From Kaistia hirudinis (GTDB taxonomy: Bacteria > Pseudomonadota > Alphaproteobacteria > Rhizobiales > Kaistiaceae), in the NCBI RefSeq assembly GCF_014196455.1, contig NZ_JACIDS010000004.1, positions 62,001 to 126,000 of the forward strand: DNA of 64,000 nucleotides. The letters run 5' to 3'. How positions within the stretch are numbered: position 1 is the first letter of the stretch; each line of letters opens with the position of its first letter. Position numbers and translations under genes: made by a program. The notes under the pieces were generated by a model that saw only the letters and a list, made by a program, of their open reading frames with translations, did not search any database and had not been told where the DNA came from. This document shows, in pieces, positions 43,932 through 55,291 of this stretch.

Positions 43932-45106
43932 AAGCGCCGCTGCTCGCGCTGGCGCTGGTTCTGGCTGCCGGCCCGGCCCTGGCGGCGGGGCCGCCCAAGC
44001 CTGCGGCCAAGCCGGGCACCGACGCCGCGCCGGCAGCCGGCGCCTCAGGTCCGGACAATGACCGCGCGATCCTGTTCGAGCCGCCGCCGGATGCCATGCT
44101 CGGCGTGCCGCCGCCCGCCGCCGGTGTGATGCCCTCGGCCGAGGACTATCTCAAATCCGGCCGCGGCCTCGCCGAGGATACGGGCAGCGGCGGCAGCGAG
44201 GGCGACCTCGCCTATGGCGCCTATCAGCGCGGCTTCTACGACCGCGCCGTCCTGTTCGCCCTGCCGCGCGCCGAGCGCGGCGATCCGGTGTCGCAGACCC
44301 TGATCGGCCGGCTCTACCAGGAGGGGCTCGGGGTCAAGCAGAGCGACAAGGCCGCGGCTGCCTGGTACCAGAAGGCGGCGCTCGGCGGCGATCCGGCCGC
44401 GCAACTGGCGCTCGGCCTGCTCTATCTCGACGGCAAGGGCGTCAAGAAGGACAAGGCGAAGGCCGCCGACGCCTTCGAGCAGGCGGCGATCTGGAACAAT
44501 TCGGACGCGCTCTACAATCTCGGCCTGCTCTATCTCGAGGGGGACGTGCGGCCGCGCGACCCGCTGAAGGCGGCCGACTATTTCGGCAAGGCCGCGGCGC
44601 AGGGCAACAGCGACGCCGAATATGCGCTGTCGCAGCTCTATGGCGTCGGCGACGGGGTCATTCTCGACGACGGGATCGCGACCATGTGGCTGGCGCGGGC
44701 CGCTGCCGACGGCCATGGCGACGCGCAGCTCGAATATGGCATCCGCCTCTTCAACGGCACGGGCGTCAAGAAGGACATCATCGCCGCCGCCTCCTGGCTG
44801 CAGCGTGCGGCCGAAAAGGGCAATACGATCGCGCAGAACCGCTATGCGCGGGTGCTCGCCAGCGGGCAGGGCGTCGATCCCAATCCGGTCGAGGCGGCGC
44901 GCTGGTATCTGATCGCGTCCAATGCCGGCCTCAAGGACGCGTGGCTGGACCAGTTCATGAAGACGCTCTCCGACGCGGATCTGAAGCGCGCCCAGGCGGA
45001 AGCCCAGCTCTGGCCGACCTTCCGCAAGGATGCCGACAAGGCCGCCGCGGCGGGCGATCAGCCGCCCCAGAAGGCGGCGGGCAAGAAGTCTTCCGCCAAG
45101 CCCTGA
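43928..45106 (+). CDS. Exported SEL1-like repeat protein
   Basis: A 392-residue protein with a signal peptide (residues 1 to about 20, KAPLLALALVLAAGPALAA), a Pro/Ala-rich segment, then about six SEL1 repeats (for example LIGRLYQEGLGVKQSDKAAAAWYQKAA and LALGLLYLDGKGVKKD) from residue 115 to 340. SEL1 solenoids act as adaptors; ExoR and PodJ of rhizobia use them in signalling, but no equivalence is claimed. The start is a GTG at 43928 overlapping the preceding stop. Confidence 0.84.
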   Translation: MKAPLLALALVLAAGPALAAGPPKPAAKPGTDAAPAAGASGPDNDRAILFEPPPDAMLGVPPPAAGVMPSAEDYLKSGRGLAEDTGSGGSEGDLAYGAYQRGFYDRAVLFALPRAERGDPVSQTLIGRLYQEGLGVKQSDKAAAAWYQKAALGGDPAAQLALGLLYLDGKGVKKDKAKAADAFEQAAIWNNSDALYNLGLLYLEGDVRPRDPLKAADYFGKAAAQGNSDAEYALSQLYGVGDGVILDDGIATMWLARAAADGHGDAQLEYGIRLFNGTGVKKDIIAAASWLQRAAEKGNTIAQNRYARVLASGQGVDPNPVEAARWYLIASNAGLKDAWLDQFMKTLSDADLKRAQAEAQLWPTFRKDADKAAAAGDQPPQKAAGKKSSAKP

Positions 45107-45222
45107 GCCGGCTTCTGCGCCGCGCAGCTTTATTTCGGGCGGGCGAAACCCTATAAGCGGCGCGATCGGTGGCGGCGGGAGGCCGCTGCCAGTGGCTTTG
45201 CGATTTCCGAAGGACGTCCGAG

Positions 45223-45972
45223 ATGGCGGGACATTCCCAGTTCAAGAACATCATGCACCGCAAGGGCGCGGCCGACGCCAAGCGGTCCAAGCTCTTCGCC
45301 AAGCTCGCCCGAGAGATCACCGTCTCCGCGAAGCTGGGCCTGCCGGACCCGAAGATGAATGCCCGCCTCCGCCTCGCGATCCAGAACGCGCGGGCCGAGA
45401 ACATGCCGAAGGACAATGTCGATCGCGCCATCAAGAAGGCGATGGGCAATGATGGCGAGAACTATGACGAGATCCGCTACGAGGGCTACGGTCCCGGCGG
45501 CGTCGCCGTCGTCGTCGAGGCGCTGACCGACAATCGCAACCGCACCGCCAGCGCCGTGCGCTCCTATTTCACCAAGTCCGGCGGCGCTCTGGGCGAGACC
45601 GGCGCGGTCTCGTTCATGTTCGATCATGTCGGCGAGATCGTCTACAAGGCCTCCGCCGGCTCGGCCGACAAGGTCATGGACGCGGCCATCGAGGCCGGCG
45701 CCGACGATGTCCAGAGCGATGCCGAGACGCACACGATCTATGCGAGCTTCGAGAATATGGGCGAAGTCGCCAAGGCTCTCGAGGATACGATCGGCGAAGC
45801 CGAGTCGGTGAAGGCGATCTGGAAGCCGCAGAACCTCGTCCCCGTCGACGAGGAAAAGGCCGGCGCGCTGATGCGGCTGATCGATTCGCTCGAGGACGAC
45901 GACGACGTCCAGGCGGTCTATTCGAACTTCGACATCCCCGAAGAGGTGATGCAGAAGCTCGCCGCGGCCTGA
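45223..45972 (+). CDS. YebC/PmpR family transcriptional regulator
   Basis: A 249-residue protein matching the YebC/PmpR (TACO1) family: [25 protein letters not shown], then [21 protein letters not shown] and [23 protein letters not shown]. Family members are transcription regulators and/or translation factors that relieve ribosome stalling at proline stretches. The ATG at 45223 fits the invariant N-terminus. It lies upstream of ruvC, as in most proteobacteria, with a foreign-looking gene inserted between. Confidence 0.95.
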   Translation: MAGHSQFKNIMHRKGAADAKRSKLFAKLAREITVSAKLGLPDPKMNARLRLAIQNARAENMPKDNVDRAIKKAMGNDGENYDEIRYEGYGPGGVAVVVEALTDNRNRTASAVRSYFTKSGGALGETGAVSFMFDHVGEIVYKASAGSADKVMDAAIEAGADDVQSDAETHTIYASFENMGEVAKALEDTIGEAESVKAIWKPQNLVPVDEEKAGALMRLIDSLEDDDDVQAVYSNFDIPEEVMQKLAAA

Positions 45973-46041
45973 TTGGCTATTTACACTTGCTGCGGACCTT
46001 GGCCGACGGCCCGCAGCCAATCCCTAAGTTTGGCAATCGGT

Positions 46042-46563
46042 TCAGCAGGATCGTTTGCGTTTGCGTTCTGCGCCTTGAGCGCAGATTCGGTTAGCGAATA
46101 TGCAGAGGAAGCTCTCTATCTCGTCTTCCGAAAGCGGTGCCAGCTCGTCAGGGAAGTCGTTTTTCGAGGCCTCCTTAGCCCTGATGTTAAGGCATTTGGC
46201 AGCCTTGGCCGGACCAGCATGTAGGTAAACCCGCTGCGGAGGAATTTTCAGATATATCGATATCCGGGAGGCGAAGTCATAGACTGCAAGCGGACCGATA
46301 TTCCAAATAGGGTCGCCGACCTCTTTGGCAATGCGAAATAGATCATCGAAGTCTTTTGCGTTGGTCAATCGGTTTGCGGCTTGTTTGAGTGCGCTCGTCC
46401 ACTCCTCCAAGGTCTCATTAGACTGTCTTTGATGCGTCTTGATGCGAGCGGTCGACTTGACGATCGCGTCCTCAATGTCTGTCGAGGCCTGTATCGTGGC
46501 CGCGGACCGCTGCTCATCCGGGCGGTATTCGTCTATGAATTGCTGGACAAGCTGTTTCAGCAT
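46042..46563 (-). CDS. Unknown protein in an AT-richer islet between yebC and ruvC
   Basis: A 173-residue protein I do not recognise as a named family. The first half is charged and helical (MLKQLVQQFIDEYRPDEQRS, ELEEW-like NETLEEWTSALKQAA); the second half, VGDPIWNIGPLAVYDFASRIS then PPQRVYLHAGPAKAAKCL, resembles a motif seen in scattered hypothetical proteins (VYDTALRIG...VYLHAGTR). AAGGAGG eight bases before the ATG at 46563 decides the start. GC content is visibly lower than in flanking genes and it is on the opposite strand, breaking the yebC-ruvC pairing, so recent acquisition is likely. Confidence 0.65.
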   Translation of the reverse strand: MLKQLVQQFIDEYRPDEQRSAATIQASTDIEDAIVKSTARIKTHQRQSNETLEEWTSALKQAANRLTNAKDFDDLFRIAKEVGDPIWNIGPLAVYDFASRISIYLKIPPQRVYLHAGPAKAAKCLNIRAKEASKNDFPDELAPLSEDEIESFLCIFANRICAQGAERKRKRSC

Positions 46564-46731
46564 TCCGTCATCCTCCTTTCGCAAATTAGGAATCGCAATC
46601 ACAGCGATGTGTCATCGCAGGCGGTGACGCAACGATTCTGAACGACCGGGTCAACATGATCTCGGTAAGAGGGGCGCGGTCGTTCTCTCTATGTTCTTGA
46701 GAAGGCGCACCTCTTCGGGTAGAGCCTGTAC

Positions 46732-47244
46732 ATGAACCACGCGATTCGCATCCTCGGCATCGATCCCGGCCTCCGCCGCACCGGCTGGGGGCTCGTGGAG
46801 GCGCGCGGCAATGCGCTCTCCTTCGTGGCATCGGGCACCGTTCGGGCCCCGCTCGACGGCGAGATGGCGCATCGGCTGGTCGTGCTGCACGAAGGGCTTT
46901 CGGAGATCGTGGCGCGGTTCCAGCCCGACGAGGCGGCGGTCGAGCAGACCTTCGTCAACAAGGACGCCGCCGGCACGCTGAAACTCGGCCAGGCCCGCGG
47001 CATCGCACTGCTGGTGCCGGCCCGCGCGGGCATCTCGGTCGCCGAATATTCGCCGAACGCCGTCAAGAAGACGATCGTCGGCACGGGCCACGCGGAGAAG
47101 GACCAGATCCGCATGATGGTCAATGTGCTGCTGCCGAAGGCCGAATTCGATTCGGACGACGCCGCCGATGCGCTGGCCGTCGCGATCTGTCATATCCATC
47201 ATCGTGGCGCCACGGCGCGGCTCAAGGCGGCGTTGGGAGGTTGA
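46732..47244 (+). CDS. ruvC: Crossover junction endodeoxyribonuclease RuvC
   Basis: A 170-residue Holliday-junction resolvase that acts with RuvAB. Acidic active-site residues are visible in [19 protein letters not shown] and [13 protein letters not shown]. The ATG at 46732 begins [13 protein letters not shown]. It is followed after 140 bases by ruvA; no strong terminator is seen between them. Confidence 0.96.
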   Translation: MNHAIRILGIDPGLRRTGWGLVEARGNALSFVASGTVRAPLDGEMAHRLVVLHEGLSEIVARFQPDEAAVEQTFVNKDAAGTLKLGQARGIALLVPARAGISVAEYSPNAVKKTIVGTGHAEKDQIRMMVNVLLPKAEFDSDDAADALAVAICHIHHRGATARLKAALGG

Positions 47245-47384
47245 GGAGTGTCGGATCAGGCCGGTTTTCCGGACGCAGGACCGGGTGAAGCGGATGAGAC
47301 CTTGCGCCGCGCCATGTCCACTCGCTCTGGCGCGAACGCTTCAAAGACTCTTGGATCTTCCTCGTTTCCATCCGGTGTCGCGTC

Positions 47385-48002
47385 ATGATCGGGAAGCTCA
47401 AGGGCATCGTCGATTCCTTCGGGGATGACTGGGTGATCCTCGATGTCGGCGGTGTCGGCTATCAGGCCTTTTGCTCGGCGCGCACGCTGCAGGGCCTGCC
47501 GCAGCCCGGCGAAGCGGCGCAGCTCTCGATCGAGACCTATGTCCGTGAGGACATGATTCGTCTCTACGGCTTTGCCAGCGATGTGGAACGCGAGTGGTTT
47601 CGCCTGCTGATGACCGTCCAGGGGATCGGCTCAAAGGTGGCGCTGGCGATCCTCGGCATCCTGAAGCCCTCGGACCTCGCCAATGCGATCGCGCTCGCCG
47701 ACAAGGCGCAGATCGCGCGGGCGCCCGGTGTCGGCCCCAAGGTGGCGGCGCGTGTCGTGGCGGAGCTCAAGGACAAGGCGCCGGCGTTTTCCTCCGTCGA
47801 TGCGGGGACGATCGCCGTCGCAAGCGGTATTGCCGAGCGCCGCGCGCCACAGCCGCTCGCCGATGCGGCCTCGGCGCTGGTCAATCTCGGCTATGCGCAG
47901 GTCCAGGCCAGCACCGCCGTCGCGGCGGCGGCGCGCAATGCGGGGGAGGGCGCCTCGACCGAGCTCCTCATCCGCCTCGCGCTCAAGGAACTCGCGCGAT
48001 GA
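47385..48002 (+). CDS. ruvA: Holliday junction branch migration protein RuvA
   Basis: A 205-residue junction-binding tetramer subunit: OB-fold [26 protein letters not shown], helix-hairpin-helix segments including [13 protein letters not shown] and [16 protein letters not shown], and a flexible linker to a C-terminal RuvB-binding domain ([12 protein letters not shown]...). The stop overlaps the ATG of a small membrane-protein gene by 4 bp rather than leading to ruvB. Confidence 0.96.
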   Translation: MIGKLKGIVDSFGDDWVILDVGGVGYQAFCSARTLQGLPQPGEAAQLSIETYVREDMIRLYGFASDVEREWFRLLMTVQGIGSKVALAILGILKPSDLANAIALADKAQIARAPGVGPKVAARVVAELKDKAPAFSSVDAGTIAVASGIAERRAPQPLADAASALVNLGYAQVQASTAVAAAARNAGEGASTELLIRLALKELAR

Positions 48003-48457
48003 CGGTTCGCTCCCGCTCGAGCACGACGCCGACGACTTTTGGCCGCGTCTTCGCGACGCTCGCCGTCCATGTGGTGCTCGGTCCGCTGATCGGGGCGGCC
48101 TTCGCGCTGCTCGTTCTGGTGCCGCTGGCGGTCGTCACCCTCGGCCCCTCCGTCATCCGGGCCATCGGCAGCATTCTCGCCGCGGCGCCCTGGCTGCCCT
48201 ATTCCTACGGCCTGCTGCCGGCGGCGCTGGTCGGCATCGTCGTCGTCTTGCGCGAGCGGATGATCGGGGGCCCGGTCCCCTGGCGTCATACCGCCGCCAT
48301 TGGGCTGCTGGTCGGGCTCGTCGCCGGACTGTTCTCCTTCGGTCGCTTTCCGGCGACCAACCCCTATCTGGTCGGCCTGTTCGCCGTCAGCGGCCTCGCT
48401 GCCGCGCTCGGTTGCCGGCTGGCGTTGACGCTGCTGCGTCGGTGGACGCGGACATGA
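47999..48457 (+). CDS. Membrane protein inserted between ruvA and ruvB
   Basis: A 152-residue hydrophobic protein with four likely helices (about residues 15-45, 50-72, 98-115, 122-145) and a basic C-terminus ending RRWTRT. I do not recognise its family. It overlaps ruvA (ATGA) and the next gene (ATGA), so it is translationally coupled in the ruv operon. No link to recombination is evident from its sequence. Confidence 0.72.
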   Translation: MTVRSRSSTTPTTFGRVFATLAVHVVLGPLIGAAFALLVLVPLAVVTLGPSVIRAIGSILAAAPWLPYSYGLLPAALVGIVVVLRERMIGGPVPWRHTAAIGLLVGLVAGLFSFGRFPATNPYLVGLFAVSGLAAALGCRLALTLLRRWTRT

Positions 48458-49088
48458 GCGACGCATCCGGATCTTCGGGCGTGCCCGAGCCGTCCGGCGC
48501 GCCCAAGCCCGCCGGAGCGCGCAAAGCCGGCGCAGGCAAGACCGGCGCGGCCAAGACCGGTGCGAGCAAGGCGCGGAAGCCCCAGTCGCCCGGCAAGCAA
48601 GCCTCTCCTGCCAAATCGCGCAGCACTGCGGCGAAGGCGTCGGCGCGGCCGTCCGGTCCGCCGCGGCTCGACTGGCGCACGCCGGCGCTCTTCGCGCTCC
48701 TGGCGCCGCCGCTCTTCATGCTGCTCGACATGTCGCTCGAGCAGGCGACCGGCGGCGGCTTCTCGCCGAGCCGGCTCGCCAGCTGGATCGCGGAGGACAG
48801 TTTCTATGCGCTCCGGGCCGTCTATCTCGCCGGCATCATTCCGGCTGCCTTTGCCGGGCTCATCATCGCCCGGCGCGACCAGCGCGGCGGCGCCTCGCCG
48901 CTCTTTGCACTGGTCCTGTTCGCGCTCTTCGCTTTGCCTTTCGCGATCCTGTTCGCGCGCAATCTCTTCATCTTCGCGCCGCCGCCCTTTGGCGAATCCG
49001 TGCTGATCGGGGTCCGCGTCGTCGCGGCCGTGGTGATTTCGGGCTTCGTCTGCTACGCAGGCTCCCGATGGCTGATCAGGACAAGACG

Positions 49089-49092
<4 letters not shown>
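48454..49092 (+). CDS. Membrane protein with long Ala/Lys/Pro leader, upstream of ruvB
   Basis: A 212-residue protein: residues 1 to about 70 are low-complexity, Ala-Lys-Pro-Ser rich and basic; residues about 78-210 contain four hydrophobic helices ([52 protein letters not shown]; and [15 protein letters not shown]). No family is recognised. It overlaps the previous gene by 4 bp, and its stop overlaps the ruvB ATG at 49089, continuing the coupled chain. Confidence 0.7.
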
Positions 49093-50119
<1,027 letters not shown>

Positions 50120-50123
<4 letters not shown>

Positions 50124-50575
50124 GCGAAGACGAGAACGTGCCGTCGTCCGGCCGCCATACCCCGGACGGGCATGTCCTGCCCGTGCGGATCTATTTCGAG
50201 GACACGGATTTTTCCGGCGTCGTCTATCACGCCTCCTATGTGCGCTTCATGGAGCGCGGGCGGACGGAATATGTCCGCCTGCTCGGCGTGATGCATGCGG
50301 CGCTGGATGCCGGCGAGGCGGGCGAGCCCATGGCCTTCGCCGTGCATCGGCTGGAGATCGAATTCCGCCGTCCGGCGCGCATCGACGACGTCGTCGAGGT
50401 GGTCACGAAACCGCGGGAGATCCGCGGCGCGCGCATCATCCTGGACCAGCAGATCCGGCGCGGGAGCACCGTGCTGGTCTCGGCCGTCGTCACCGTGGTT
50501 CTCGTCACCAAGGACGGCCGTCCGTGCCGCATTCCCGACAGCCTCGCCGAGCGCTTTGCCGCAGCGCCGCAATAA
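50120..50575 (+). CDS. ybgC: Tol-Pal-associated acyl-CoA thioesterase YbgC
   Basis: A 151-residue hot-dog thioesterase. The catalytic Asp and helix lie in [27 protein letters not shown], the YbgC signature. It hydrolyses short acyl-CoAs and is usually the first gene of the tol-pal cluster. Here it overlaps the ruvB stop by 4 bp, linking the ruv and tol clusters; a 231-base gap separates it from tolQ. Confidence 0.93.
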
Positions 50576-50806
50576 CGATTGCTTAACCATGAAATCCCTA
50601 TCATAGGGTGGCGGGCAAACGGCCGGAACAGGCCGCAAACGCCCTCATTTCGACAAATTTGAAGGCGACTTACCCGAACGGAAAGCCGTGTCCGGCCCGA
50701 AGCTTGCAGGACATTTTCAATCGCAGGTGCCGGCGCATCCGCGCTACGTGCCGCCCTTGCCCGTGACGGCACGCGGGAAGGTCCAACCCCGAGAGGTCCG
50801 AAGCGA

Positions 50807-51520
50807 ATGAATCCGGCCGACGTGGGCCAGGCAGCGCTCGACGCGCCCGTCGCCAGCCTTTCCCTGATCACGCTGTTTCTGCAAGCGCACATCATCGTCA
50901 AGATCGTCATGCTGGGCCTCGGCTTCGCATCGATCTGGAGCTGGGCGATCATTATCGACAAGACGCTGCTCTATGCGCGGATTCGTCGGCAGATCGACCG
51001 CTTCGAGAAGGTGTTCTGGTCGGGGCAGTCGCTGGAAGAGCTCTATCGCTCGCTTTCGAGCCGACCGGCCTCGGCCATGGCCGCGCTGTTCGTCGCCGCG
51101 ATGCGCGAGTGGAAGCGGTCCTTCGAGTCCGGCGCGCGCTCGCCGATCGGGCTGCAGATGCGTATCGACCGCGTGCTCGACGTGACGATCCAGCGCGAGA
51201 GCGAACGGCTCGAAAACCGCCTGCTCTTCCTCGCGACCGTCGGCGCCGCCGGCCCGTTCATCGGTCTGTTCGGCACGGTCTGGGGCATCATGACCGCCTT
51301 CCAGGGCATCGCCGCGTCGAAGAACACCTCGCTCGCCGTCGTGGCGCCCGGCATCGCCGAGGCGCTCATGGCGACGGCGCTCGGCCTCATCGCCGCCATT
51401 CCCGCCGTTATCGCCTACAACAAATTGTCCAGTTCCGCCGGCAAGATCACGTCGCGCCTCGAAGGTTTCGCCGATGAGTTCTCGGCGATCCTGTCGCGCC
51501 AGATCGACGAGAGGAGCTGA
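50807..51520 (+). CDS. tolQ: Tol-Pal system protein TolQ
   Basis: A 237-residue inner-membrane proton-channel subunit with three helices (about residues 20-45, 140-165, 175-200). MotA/ExbB-type motifs GAAGPFIGLFGTVWGIMTAF and EALMATALGLIAAIPAV are present. With TolR it uses the proton gradient to energise TolA during envelope constriction. A TTAACCAT (CtrA half-site-like) and a short CCCTA/TAGGG repeat lie in the upstream gap (50583-50608). Confidence 0.95.
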   Translation: MNPADVGQAALDAPVASLSLITLFLQAHIIVKIVMLGLGFASIWSWAIIIDKTLLYARIRRQIDRFEKVFWSGQSLEELYRSLSSRPASAMAALFVAAMREWKRSFESGARSPIGLQMRIDRVLDVTIQRESERLENRLLFLATVGAAGPFIGLFGTVWGIMTAFQGIAASKNTSLAVVAPGIAEALMATALGLIAAIPAVIAYNKLSSSAGKITSRLEGFADEFSAILSRQIDERS

Positions 51521-51523
51521 GCG

Positions 51524-51982
51524 ATGGGCATGTCCGTCGGCGGGGGCGGAGGAGGGGGCGGCCGTCGCGGCGGTCGCCGCCGCAGCCGCCGCCACGCCGT
51601 CATGAGCGAGATCAACGTCACGCCCTTCGTCGACGTGATCCTCGTGCTGCTCATCATCTTCATGGTCTCGGCGCCGCTGCTCACGGCCGGCGTGCCCATC
51701 GACCTGCCCGAAAGCCAGGCGAAGCCGCTGTCGGCCGACAAGGATCCGATCTCGGTGACGATCGATCCGTCGGGCAAGGTCTTTATCCAGGACACCGAGA
51801 TCACGCTCGACGAACTCGTGCCCAAGCTCAAGGCCGTCGCCGGCAACGGCTATGACGAGCGCATCTTCGTGCGCGGCGACAAGACGTCGAACTACGGCAC
51901 CGTCATGCAGGTCATGGGCGCTATTTCCGGCGCCGGCTTCCGCAACATCGGTCTGGTCACGCTCAACGCCGACGGCGGCTGA
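51524..51982 (+). CDS. tolR: Tol-Pal system protein TolR
   Basis: A 152-residue protein with a Gly/Arg-rich cytoplasmic leader, one helix containing the functional Asp (INVTPFVDVILVLLIIFMV) and a periplasmic domain. It pairs with TolQ (3-bp gap) and resembles ExbD. The Gly-Arg-rich N-terminus (GGGGGGGRRGGRRRSRRH) is longer than in E. coli but common in this order. Confidence 0.94.
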   Translation: MGMSVGGGGGGGGRRGGRRRSRRHAVMSEINVTPFVDVILVLLIIFMVSAPLLTAGVPIDLPESQAKPLSADKDPISVTIDPSGKVFIQDTEITLDELVPKLKAVAGNGYDERIFVRGDKTSNYGTVMQVMGAISGAGFRNIGLVTLNADGG

Positions 51983-51987
51983 CAGCG

Positions 51988-52944
51988 ATGCGCGCCGGGC
52001 TCATTACATCGGTCTTGGCCCATCTGGTCCTCATTCTCTGGGGCCTCTTCGGGCTGCCCGATACGAAGCCGTTCGACTCGACCATGGTCGAGGCGCTGCC
52101 CGTCGACATCGTGCCCATTTCCGAGCTGACCAGCCTGCAGAAGGGCAAGAAGACGGCCGATCCGAAGAAGCCGCCGGCGCCCGAGCAGACCAAGAAGGCA
52201 GCCGAGCAGCCGACCCCGGCGCCGACGCCCGCTCCGCCCAAGCCGACACCTGCCGCGCCCGCGCCGTCCGCGCCGCCGCCCCCGGCCGAGCAGCCGAAGC
52301 CGCCTGAGCCGACGCCCGAGCCGCCCAAGACTCCCGAGCCGCCCAAGGCGGAGACGCCTGCGCCCGCGCCGGACCCGGCTCCTGCGCCGGAACCGACACC
52401 CGAGCCGCCCAAGCAGGCGGAAGCTCCGCCGCCGCCGGCGCCCAAGCCGCGGTCCAAGCCGCCGGCGCCCAAGCCCACGCAGACGGCCAAGACCGACACC
52501 AACACGCCGTCGCAGCTGAAAAGCACCGCGCAGTCGAAGTTCGATGCCGACCAGATCAAGGCGCTGCTCGACAAGCAGAAATCGGCCGGCGGCGCGCAGA
52601 GCGACCAGGCGGCCGGCTTCGGCGCGGACGAGGCGCGCAATCCGACCCAGATGATGACGCAGAGCGAGCTCGACGCGCTCCGCGCCCAGGTGCAGCGCTG
52701 CTGGAACCTGCCGGTCGGCTGGACCAATCCGGCCGAGGTGACGGTGACGATCCGCTTCAAGCTGAACCAGGACGGCACGGTGAACGGCATACCGAGCATC
52801 GAGCAATATCCGGCGAGCCAGTACGGAACCGTTGCTGCCGAGGGCGCCGTCCGCGCCGTCCTGCAATGCGGTCCGTATCAGCTGCCGCTGGAGAAGTACG
52901 ATCAGTGGAGCGAGGTGCAGATGCGCTTCAGTCCGCAGGGATGA
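51988..52944 (+). CDS. tolA: Cell envelope integrity protein TolA
   Basis: A 318-residue periplasm-spanning protein. One N-terminal helix ([21 protein letters not shown]), a Pro/Ala/Glu/Lys-rich rod (about residues 50-175, low complexity) and a folded C-terminal domain with two cysteines ([19 protein letters not shown]). It links TolQR to Pal and TolB. Five bases separate it from tolR. Confidence 0.92.
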   Translation: MRAGLITSVLAHLVLILWGLFGLPDTKPFDSTMVEALPVDIVPISELTSLQKGKKTADPKKPPAPEQTKKAAEQPTPAPTPAPPKPTPAAPAPSAPPPPAEQPKPPEPTPEPPKTPEPPKAETPAPAPDPAPAPEPTPEPPKQAEAPPPPAPKPRSKPPAPKPTQTAKTDTNTPSQLKSTAQSKFDADQIKALLDKQKSAGGAQSDQAAGFGADEARNPTQMMTQSELDALRAQVQRCWNLPVGWTNPAEVTVTIRFKLNQDGTVNGIPSIEQYPASQYGTVAAEGAVRAVLQCGPYQLPLEKYDQWSEVQMRFSPQG

Positions 52945-53023
52945 CGTCGCCGCCACTGCATCGCCGCTATCCTCCGCCACAATTCGACGCAATCGATACG
53001 ATTCGCACGACAGGAACATCACC

Positions 53024-54397
53024 ATGACGGTTCATGCCCATGACCTCGGCGCGGCCGGGCTGCGCCGCCTCGGCCGACCTGGCCTCGCGGCTCTCCTCCT
53101 CGCGCTCGCCGCTGCCGTGAGCGTCCTCGCCCCGGTGCAGCGGGCCGAAGCCCTCGTCCAGCTCGACGTGACGCAGGGCAATGTCCAGCCGCTGCCGGTG
53201 GCGATCCCGACCTTCATCGGCGTCGGCGAGGGCGATCAGCAGGTCGCGACCGACATCACCGGCGTGATCTCCGCGGATCTGAAGCGCTCGGGCCTTTTTC
53301 TGCCGCTCGATCCGGCCGGCTTCATCGAGAAGATCACCAGCCCCAGCCAGACGCCACGTTTCCAGGATTGGTCGGTGATCAATGCGCAGGGCCTCGTCAC
53401 CGGCGGCGTCACGCGCATGCCCGACGGCCGGCTGTCTGTCGAATTCCGCCTCTGGGACGTCTATGCCGGCCAGCAGATGGCGGGCCAGCAATATACGACG
53501 TCGCCCGAGAACTGGCGGCGTATCGCCCATATCATCGCCGACCAGATCTACCAGCGCCTGACCGGTGACGGCGGCTATTTCGACACGCGCGTCGTCTATG
53601 TCGACGAGAGCGGGCCGAAGGACAAGCGCGTCAAGCGCCTGGCGATCATGGACCAGGACGGCGCCAATTCCCGCTATCTGACCAAGGGCAATGATCTCGT
53701 GCTGACGCCGCGGTTCAATCCGTCGTCGCAGGAGATCGTCTACATGTCCTATACCGGCGATCAGCCGGGCGTCTATTTGCTGAACATCTCGACGGGACAG
53801 CGCGAACTGGTCGGCAAGTTCCCCGGCATGACGTTCGCGCCGCGCTTCTCGCCCGATGGCCAGCGCATCGTCATGAGCCTCGAGGACCAGGGCAACGCCA
53901 ATATTTACGAGATGGATCTGCGCTCGCGCCGGACGACGCGGCTGACCAATTCCGCCTCGATCGATACCAGCCCGTCCTATTCGCCCGATGGCCGGCAGAT
54001 CGTCTTCACCTCGGATCGCGGCGGCGGCCAGCAGATCTACGTCATGGGCGCCGACGGCTCGAACCCGACGCGCATCTCCTTCGGCCAGGGCTCCTATTCG
54101 ACGCCGGTCTGGTCGCCGCGCGGCGACCTGATCGCCTTCACGCGCCAGTCCAGTGGCGGCTTCGCGATCGGCGTCATGAAGCCCGACGGCTCGGGCGAGC
54201 GCATCCTGACCGAGGGCTTCCACAATGAAGGCCCGACCTGGGCGCCGAATGGCCGCGTGATCATGTTCTTCCGTGATGGCGGCGGCGCCAGCGGCGGTCC
54301 GCAGCTCTATTCGATCGATCTGACCGGCTATAACGAGCAGCGCATTCCGACGCCGTCCTTCGCCTCCGATCCCGCCTGGTCGCCGCTGCTCGACTAG
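53024..54397 (+). CDS. tolB: Tol-Pal system beta-propeller protein TolB
   Basis: A 457-residue periplasmic protein: a signal peptide ending near AEA (residue 40), an N-terminal alpha/beta domain (about 45-180) and a six-bladed C-terminal propeller with repeated FSPDGQRIV / [14 protein letters not shown] segments. It binds Pal and TolA. The ATG at 53024 follows CAGGAA; upstream in-frame codons lie within tolA and were excluded. Confidence 0.95.
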   Translation: MTVHAHDLGAAGLRRLGRPGLAALLLALAAAVSVLAPVQRAEALVQLDVTQGNVQPLPVAIPTFIGVGEGDQQVATDITGVISADLKRSGLFLPLDPAGFIEKITSPSQTPRFQDWSVINAQGLVTGGVTRMPDGRLSVEFRLWDVYAGQQMAGQQYTTSPENWRRIAHIIADQIYQRLTGDGGYFDTRVVYVDESGPKDKRVKRLAIMDQDGANSRYLTKGNDLVLTPRFNPSSQEIVYMSYTGDQPGVYLLNISTGQRELVGKFPGMTFAPRFSPDGQRIVMSLEDQGNANIYEMDLRSRRTTRLTNSASIDTSPSYSPDGRQIVFTSDRGGGQQIYVMGADGSNPTRISFGQGSYSTPVWSPRGDLIAFTRQSSGGFAIGVMKPDGSGERILTEGFHNEGPTWAPNGRVIMFFRDGGGASGGPQLYSIDLTGYNEQRIPTPSFASDPAWSPLLD

Positions 54398-54611
54398 GCC
54401 CCTCTCATCCGGTCCGGGCGGGCCGCGCGCTCGCTCGGATCGGCCATTCGTTCGGCCGGGCGCGGGCCGTGTGTCGCGCCGTTCCAGTGTTGCGTCCGCC
54501 GTGCGTGCACGGCGTTAAGAGTTGGTCAACCACGTTACTGAACGCCAGCTTAACCAAGCCGCTGTTATCTGCGGATCAGGTCCGGCTATGGTGGACGAGG
54601 AGTTACTTCTG

Positions 54612-55094
54612 ATGATGAAATTCGTTAATTTTTCGCGCAGCGCCGGCATTGTGGCGGCGCTGGCCGGCGCGCTGCTGCTGGCAGCCTGCGCTAACAAGCC
54701 GGGCGGTCCCGAAGGTGCAGGCATCGGCGCCGCGACGCCGGGCAGCCAGCAGGACTTCGTGGTCAATGTCGGCGATCGCGTCTTCTTCGACACCGACCAG
54801 ACCGACGTCTCGGCCCAGGGCCGCGTCACGCTCGACAAGCAGGCCGCCTGGCTGCAGCGCTATCCGAACTACACCGTCACGATCGAAGGCCATGCCGACG
54901 AGCGCGGCACGCGCGAATACAACATCGCGCTCGGCGCCCGCCGTGCCACCAATGTGAAGAACTATCTCGTCTCGCGCGGCATCAATCCGGCCCGCATCCG
55001 GACGATCTCGTATGGCAAGGAGCGTCCGGTCGCGGTTTGCGACGACATCTCCTGCTGGTCGCAGAACCGCCGCGCGGTGACCGTGCTCAACTGA
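54612..55094 (+). CDS. pal: Peptidoglycan-associated lipoprotein Pal
   Basis: A 160-residue outer-membrane lipoprotein. The lipobox LLLAAC gives acylated Cys26. The OmpA-like domain binds peptidoglycan through VTIEGHADERGTREYNIALGARRA. It anchors the outer membrane to the wall in constriction. GAGGAG ten bases upstream supports the ATG at 54612 (a second ATG follows immediately). It has its own terminator at 55121-55152. Confidence 0.95.
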   Translation: MMKFVNFSRSAGIVAALAGALLLAACANKPGGPEGAGIGAATPGSQQDFVVNVGDRVFFDTDQTDVSAQGRVTLDKQAAWLQRYPNYTVTIEGHADERGTREYNIALGARRATNVKNYLVSRGINPARIRTISYGKERPVAVCDDISCWSQNRRAVTVLN

Positions 55095-55120
55095 GCGCAG
55101 CATCCACCATCCGGTCCAGG

Positions 55121-55152
55121 AACGGCGGCCCTTGCGGCCGCCGTTTCGTTTT
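55121..55152 (+). terminator. Intrinsic terminator after pal
   Basis: Ten-base arms AACGGCGGCC / GGCCGCCGTT (55121-55130, 55136-55145) with a 5-nt loop, then TCGTTTT. Confidence 0.82.
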
Positions 55153-55291
55153 GGGCGAGCGCGAGGGCCGTTCGGCGGGTTCATCGTCAGCACCGCCCCA
55201 ATTTGGCCGAACGCGGCAGGCCTGATACGCAGAGCGGGCCGATCGTTCCGTCCCCATCCCTTGAAACATGCGGGCAGTTGCGGATCCACCC

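Noticed and set aside
52160-52500. Tandem repeat array in the tolA region
   Set aside because: The repetitive bases encode the Pro/Ala/Lys-rich rod of TolA and are not an independent repeat or CRISPR.
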